Positions 60,962 to 64,000 of a DNA stretch of 64,000 nt are shown here, in pieces; the stretch's first letter is position 1; each line of letters begins with the position of its first letter. Source of the DNA: Gloeocapsopsis sp. IPPAS B-1203 (GTDB lineage Bacteria > Cyanobacteriota > Cyanobacteriia > Cyanobacteriales > Chroococcidiopsidaceae); contig NZ_PEIG01000004.1 of the NCBI RefSeq assembly GCF_002749975.1, forward strand, positions 186,001 through 250,000, written 5' to 3'. Made by a program: the position numbers and the translations under genes. A model generated the notes under the pieces. It was not told the origin of the DNA. It saw only the letters and a list, made by a program, of their open reading frames with translations, and ran no database searches.

Positions 60962-61939
60962 TTATCCCTGTACTTCCACGTTAAGACAATTTTCGGGTGG
61001 TTGACCTTGCGCTACGCGTAGAATATTTGCTACGACAGCCTTAGCAATTCCCGTTGCAGCAGTATCGGTGTGTCCGCCTAAATGCGGCGTCAGTGTTAAA
61101 TTCAAGTTTGCTTGCAATAGTGGGGAATCGGGTGCTAATGGTTCTTGTTGAAAGACATCAAGTCCCGCACCTGCAATGACTTTATTTTGCAAGGCTTTTA
61201 CCAATGCGTTTTCATCTATCCACGCACCGCGAGTCACGTTAATCAGATACGCATTAGATTTCATTTGTTGAAAGTCTTCCCAACCAAAAGGCTGCGTGAC
61301 ATTATCCGCTGAAGCCGCAATAATCACAAAATCGGAGTGTTGTAGTAAGTGCGATCGCTCTTTAGGTGTTCCCAACCACTCCAAACCAAGCGTATGCGCT
61401 AATTGTGGATCGAGTTGTCGCTTAATTCCTAATAATTGAACCTCAAAAGCCCGTAATCTGCGTGCAATTGCTTGTCCGATACCTCCTAAACCATATATAC
61501 CAACCCTTTTTTTCCACAAACTTTGTCCTTCAGGTTGATTCCAGTCAAGTTCACTACCGCGATAGTTACGCGCTAAAGCTAGCATATGTAATATTACAAG
61601 TTCTGCAACTGATTCAGCATTACCCGTACCAGGTGAAGGAACATTGGCAATATAAATCCCGCGCTGTGTCGCCGCAGCAATATCAACGTTTTCGACACCA
61701 ACTCCTGATCGCTGAACAAGACGCAACTGCGGTAAGCGACCCATCAGCGCAGCATCAACAGGTTGAATACCTGGAACTAAAACAAACGTATCTGGTGCAT
61801 CGAGAACAACGCGATCATGCGGTAATGTAATGACAGTCCCAGGAGAAAAATGATCAGCAATCCGCTGTGCTAAGTCATCAGAAGATGTAACAACAACACG
61901 CCCAGGAAGATTTTCAGACTCGTGTATGCGATCGCTCAT
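60962..61939 (-). CDS. D-isomer-specific 2-hydroxyacid dehydrogenase
   Basis: A 325-residue NAD-dependent dehydrogenase. The NAD motif is 'VGIYGLGGIGQAIARRL' (about 169-185). Substrate/catalytic parts: 'LVQRSGVGVENVDI' at the start, Arg in 'INVTRGAWIDENAL', Glu in 'LDVFQQEP' and His in 'TPHLGGHTD'. It reduces a 2-oxo acid (glyoxylate, hydroxypyruvate or phosphonate-type; not predictable). It overlaps no neighbour and lies 16 bases downstream of the GST promoter gap; divergent from the GST with 35 bases between starts. Confidence 0.9.
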   Translation of the reverse strand: MSDRIHESENLPGRVVVTSSDDLAQRIADHFSPGTVITLPHDRVVLDAPDTFVLVPGIQPVDAALMGRLPQLRLVQRSGVGVENVDIAAATQRGIYIANVPSPGTGNAESVAELVILHMLALARNYRGSELDWNQPEGQSLWKKRVGIYGLGGIGQAIARRLRAFEVQLLGIKRQLDPQLAHTLGLEWLGTPKERSHLLQHSDFVIIAASADNVTQPFGWEDFQQMKSNAYLINVTRGAWIDENALVKALQNKVIAGAGLDVFQQEPLAPDSPLLQANLNLTLTPHLGGHTDTAATGIAKAVVANILRVAQGQPPENCLNVEVQG

Positions 61940-61974
61940 TGTTAATTTAGCAAGACTTAACTTAATTTACTATC

Positions 61975-62577
61975 ATGATTGACTTGTATACCTTTACGAC
62001 ACCAAACGGACGCAAAGCTTCAATTATGTTGGAGGAAGTCGAACTTCCTTACAACGTCCATGTAATTGATATTACAAAAAACGATCAATTTACACCGGAA
62101 TATGTAGCGATTAATCCCAATAGTAAAATTCCCGCAATTGTGGATCAAGACACAGGTATAACAGTTTTTGAATCAGGAGCAGTACTGATTTATCTCGCTG
62201 AAAAAACCGGAAAACTGCTACCTACAGATCAAAAACAACGCTTTCAAGTTTTGGAATGGCTCATGCTACAAATGGGAAGTGTTGGACCGATGTTTGGTCA
62301 ACTTAATCATTTCAAAAAGTTTGCTCCCGAAAAAATTCCTTATGCAATTCAACGCTACGAAAAAGAAACTTTACGACTTTACGGAGTATTAGACAAACAA
62401 CTGGCAAGTCATGAATTTTTTTGTGGTGACTACTCGATTGCAGATATTGCCACATATCCCTGGGTCGCTATCTATGACTTTCAAGGCTTAACGCTAGACA
62501 ATCACCCGAATCTCAAACGCTGGGTAGAAACCATGCAACAACGTCCAGCAGTACAAAGTGGGATGTCAGTACCTTAA
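61975..62577 (+). CDS. Glutathione S-transferase (YfcG/Ure2p-like, Nu class)
   Basis: A 200-residue GST. The N-terminal thioredoxin-like domain starts 'MIDLYTFTTPNGRKASIMLEE', where Thr/Asn rather than Tyr or Ser sits at the GSH thiol, as in YfcG. 'NPNSKIPAIVD' (cis-Pro) and 'VFESGAVLIYLAEK' complete the glutathione site. The helical C-terminal domain is standard. YfcG-type enzymes reduce disulfides using GSSG or two GSH. The 3' end overlaps the M20 gene by four bases tail to tail. Confidence 0.92.
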   Translation: MIDLYTFTTPNGRKASIMLEEVELPYNVHVIDITKNDQFTPEYVAINPNSKIPAIVDQDTGITVFESGAVLIYLAEKTGKLLPTDQKQRFQVLEWLMLQMGSVGPMFGQLNHFKKFAPEKIPYAIQRYEKETLRLYGVLDKQLASHEFFCGDYSIADIATYPWVAIYDFQGLTLDNHPNLKRWVETMQQRPAVQSGMSVP

Positions 62578-63794
62578 CCAAAATTCTCCACACAACGCAC
62601 AAAAATTTCTACGCCCATACCCAACGCCGTTTCATCAAAATCAAAACGGGGATGATGGTGAGGATACGCTAAATTTCGACTTAAATTTGCCGAACCTAAA
62701 AAGAAATAGCACCCAGGAACTTGCTGCAAAAAGAATGACATATCTTCGCCGCCCATCGTTTGACACTCAGGGACAATTCCTAAAGGCGTTTCCACAACTC
62801 TGACAGCTTGCGATCGCACAAATTCTGCCATGTCAGGATTATTAATTACTGGGGGATACAGGTGCGAGTAATTTAATTCATACGTTGCGCCATGACTTTG
62901 ACAAATTCCCGCAATAATTTGCTCGATGCGTTGAGCAAAATATCCCTCTAACTTCGGGTTAAAATATCGTACTGTCCCACTCATGTTTGCTGTATCCGCA
63001 ATCACATTGAGTGCTGTTCCTGCATGAAGTTTACCGACAGTCACGACGGCTGATTCGATTGGATCGACATTTCGTGCTACGATTGTTTGCAATGCATTGA
63101 CAATTTGGGCAGCTACTACTATAGAATCAACAGTCTGATGTGGCATTGCACCGTGTCCGCCTTTACCCAAGATTGTGCAGCGAAAAGTCTCTACGGCTGC
63201 CATCAATGCACCGCTACGGATGCCTACTGTACCTATTGGTAAATTATTCCACAGATGTAAACCAATAATGGCATCAACATCGGGGTTCTTGAGCACCCCA
63301 GCCTCAATCATTGGCTTAGCGCCTCCTGGACCTTCTTCTGCTGGCTGGAAGATGATTTTTACAGTACCGCTAAACGTATCAGGGTGTTGCGAAAGATAGT
63401 AAGCTGTACCAAGGGCGATCGCGGTATGTCCATCATGTCCGCAAGCGTGCATGACACCATCATGCTGGGAACGATACGGAACCTCATTTTCTTCCTGAAT
63501 TGGTAATGCATCCATATCCGCCCGAATCGCCAACACAGGTAATTTTGAGCTAGTTTTCTTCCGACCTCTAATAACAGCAACAATTCCCGTTTTAGCAATT
63601 TCTGTTTGATGCTCAATTCCCCATTCTTGCAGTTTTTCAGCAACAAATTTAGCCGTCAAGTGTTCTTGAAAACCGAGTTCTGGGCGTTGATGTAACTTGT
63701 GCCGCCATGCAACTAATTGCGGCTGTAAAGCTTGAATATCTGAGCGAATGCGAGATAAATCAATGCTGAGGGGTTGTGAAGGAGTAGAAACCAT
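62574..63794 (-). CDS. M20 family amidohydrolase (hippurate hydrolase/IAA-amino acid hydrolase type)
   Basis: A 406-residue metallopeptidase-like hydrolase. Metal and active-site motifs are present: 'IRADMDALPIQEE' (Asp), 'MHACGHDGHTAIALG' (Cys, His, His), 'FQPAEEGPGGAKPM' (Glu-Glu), the dimerisation domain with 'HGAMPHQTVDSI' and 'MGGEDMSFFLQQVPGCYFFLG' near the end, with His in 'YPHHHPRFDFDE'. It hydrolyses an N-acyl amino acid or amino-acid conjugate. It is convergent with the GST gene. Confidence 0.93.
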   Translation of the reverse strand: MVSTPSQPLSIDLSRIRSDIQALQPQLVAWRHKLHQRPELGFQEHLTAKFVAEKLQEWGIEHQTEIAKTGIVAVIRGRKKTSSKLPVLAIRADMDALPIQEENEVPYRSQHDGVMHACGHDGHTAIALGTAYYLSQHPDTFSGTVKIIFQPAEEGPGGAKPMIEAGVLKNPDVDAIIGLHLWNNLPIGTVGIRSGALMAAVETFRCTILGKGGHGAMPHQTVDSIVVAAQIVNALQTIVARNVDPIESAVVTVGKLHAGTALNVIADTANMSGTVRYFNPKLEGYFAQRIEQIIAGICQSHGATYELNYSHLYPPVINNPDMAEFVRSQAVRVVETPLGIVPECQTMGGEDMSFFLQQVPGCYFFLGSANLSRNLAYPHHHPRFDFDETALGMGVEIFVRCVENFG

Positions 63795-63843
63795 TACTAC
63801 TGATTAATTAAATAAAATGTGCAAAGCATATAATTAATGCTGC

Positions 63844-64000
63844 TTACTCTATCTGTAGCCTAACCCATTCACGGAAAGCACGGCGCATTGCTTTTTTTCC
63901 TGAGGCTTGATGTTGCTGAATAAAAGGAATAATTTGCTGTACTCGAATCAGAGGAAAAGCAAGACTAATGTCTGTTTCAGTATATGTCTCGCCCTGAAGT
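63844..64000 (-). CDS. Uma2 family protein, C-terminal end (cut by window)
   Basis: The minus-strand frame reads 'LQGETYTETDISLAFPLIRV', 'QQIIPFIQQHQASGKKAMRR' and 'AFREWVRLQIE' and stops. This resembles the C-terminal tail of cyanobacterial Uma2 (DUF820) proteins, with a Pro-rich 'IPFIQ' helix and 'FREWVR' end. The catalytic core lies beyond the window. It ends 49 bases from the M20 gene start, in the same direction. Confidence 0.6.
   Translation of the reverse strand, partial: LQGETYTETDISLAFPLIRVQQIIPFIQQHQASGKKAMRRAFREWVRLQIE

Overview
The window is almost certainly from a cyanobacterial chromosome. The HIP1 octamer GCGATCGC recurs throughout coding and intergenic DNA. The genes include cyanobacterial types such as a CoaR-type MerR-CbiC fusion, an AMIN-domain TonB receptor and a NADH-dehydrogenase-SelD fusion, and short heptameric repeats are common. 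The gene mix resembles Chroococcidiopsis/Gloeocapsopsis-type genomes, but genus is an inference. No rRNA, tRNA or CRISPR array was found.

Layout. 0-8 kb: the end of a molybdopterin oxidoreductase, a GH13 amylase, the arsenosugar pair arsM/arsS, a sugar ABC permease and purN. 8-10 kb: a small conserved gene and an IS1341-type tnpB element with recognisable ends. 10-16.2 kb: an accessory module of two small proteins, a P2A-type Ca2+-like ATPase with a fused N-terminal HMA-like domain, and a strongly divergent S-adenosylmethionine-synthetase paralogue, with overlapping or nearly abutting genes. 17-21 kb: a Zn/Mn ABC transporter (znuABC-like) with a Zur/Fur-like box in its divergent promoter, and a ferredoxin. 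21-26 kb: tldD/tldE, an MFS exporter and a Uma2 protein. 26-31 kb: siderophore uptake (lipoprotein, TonB receptor, AraC regulator with a Fur-like box). 31-38 kb: an NhaC-type antiporter, an SDR, and the cobalt sensor/exporter pair coaR/coaT with two toxin-antitoxin modules lodged between them.

38-48 kb is a decaying region. It holds an SDR remnant, a degenerate IS1-family element joined to a truncated GMC oxidoreductase, a sulfotransferase with one in-frame stop, a frameshifted SAF-domain oxidoreductase, an LhgO remnant and an rfbF with an internal deletion. These are mixed with an intact acyltransferase, a glycosyltransferase and rfbC, and the whole looks like a former surface-glycan cluster.

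48-54 kb holds two facing paralogous orphan helix-turn-helix genes, then urate catabolism (uraH, NCS2 permease, hpxO) and a membrane-anchored globin. 54-64 kb holds a GATase, an ABC importer whose leader carries a clear guanidine-I (ykkC) riboswitch with a terminator that competes with it, the SelD fusion, a 2-hydroxyacid dehydrogenase, a GST, an M20 amidohydrolase and the end of another Uma2 gene.

The most interesting points are the P-type ATPase/divergent MetK-like operon, in which residues recalled as methionine contacts in E. coli MetK appear replaced; the guanidine riboswitch that renames the 'taurine/nitrate-like' transporter; a two-hairpin repeat placed directly after stop codons; a palindromic repeat inserted in frame in the ATPase; and a 75-bp repeat upstream of two unrelated small genes.
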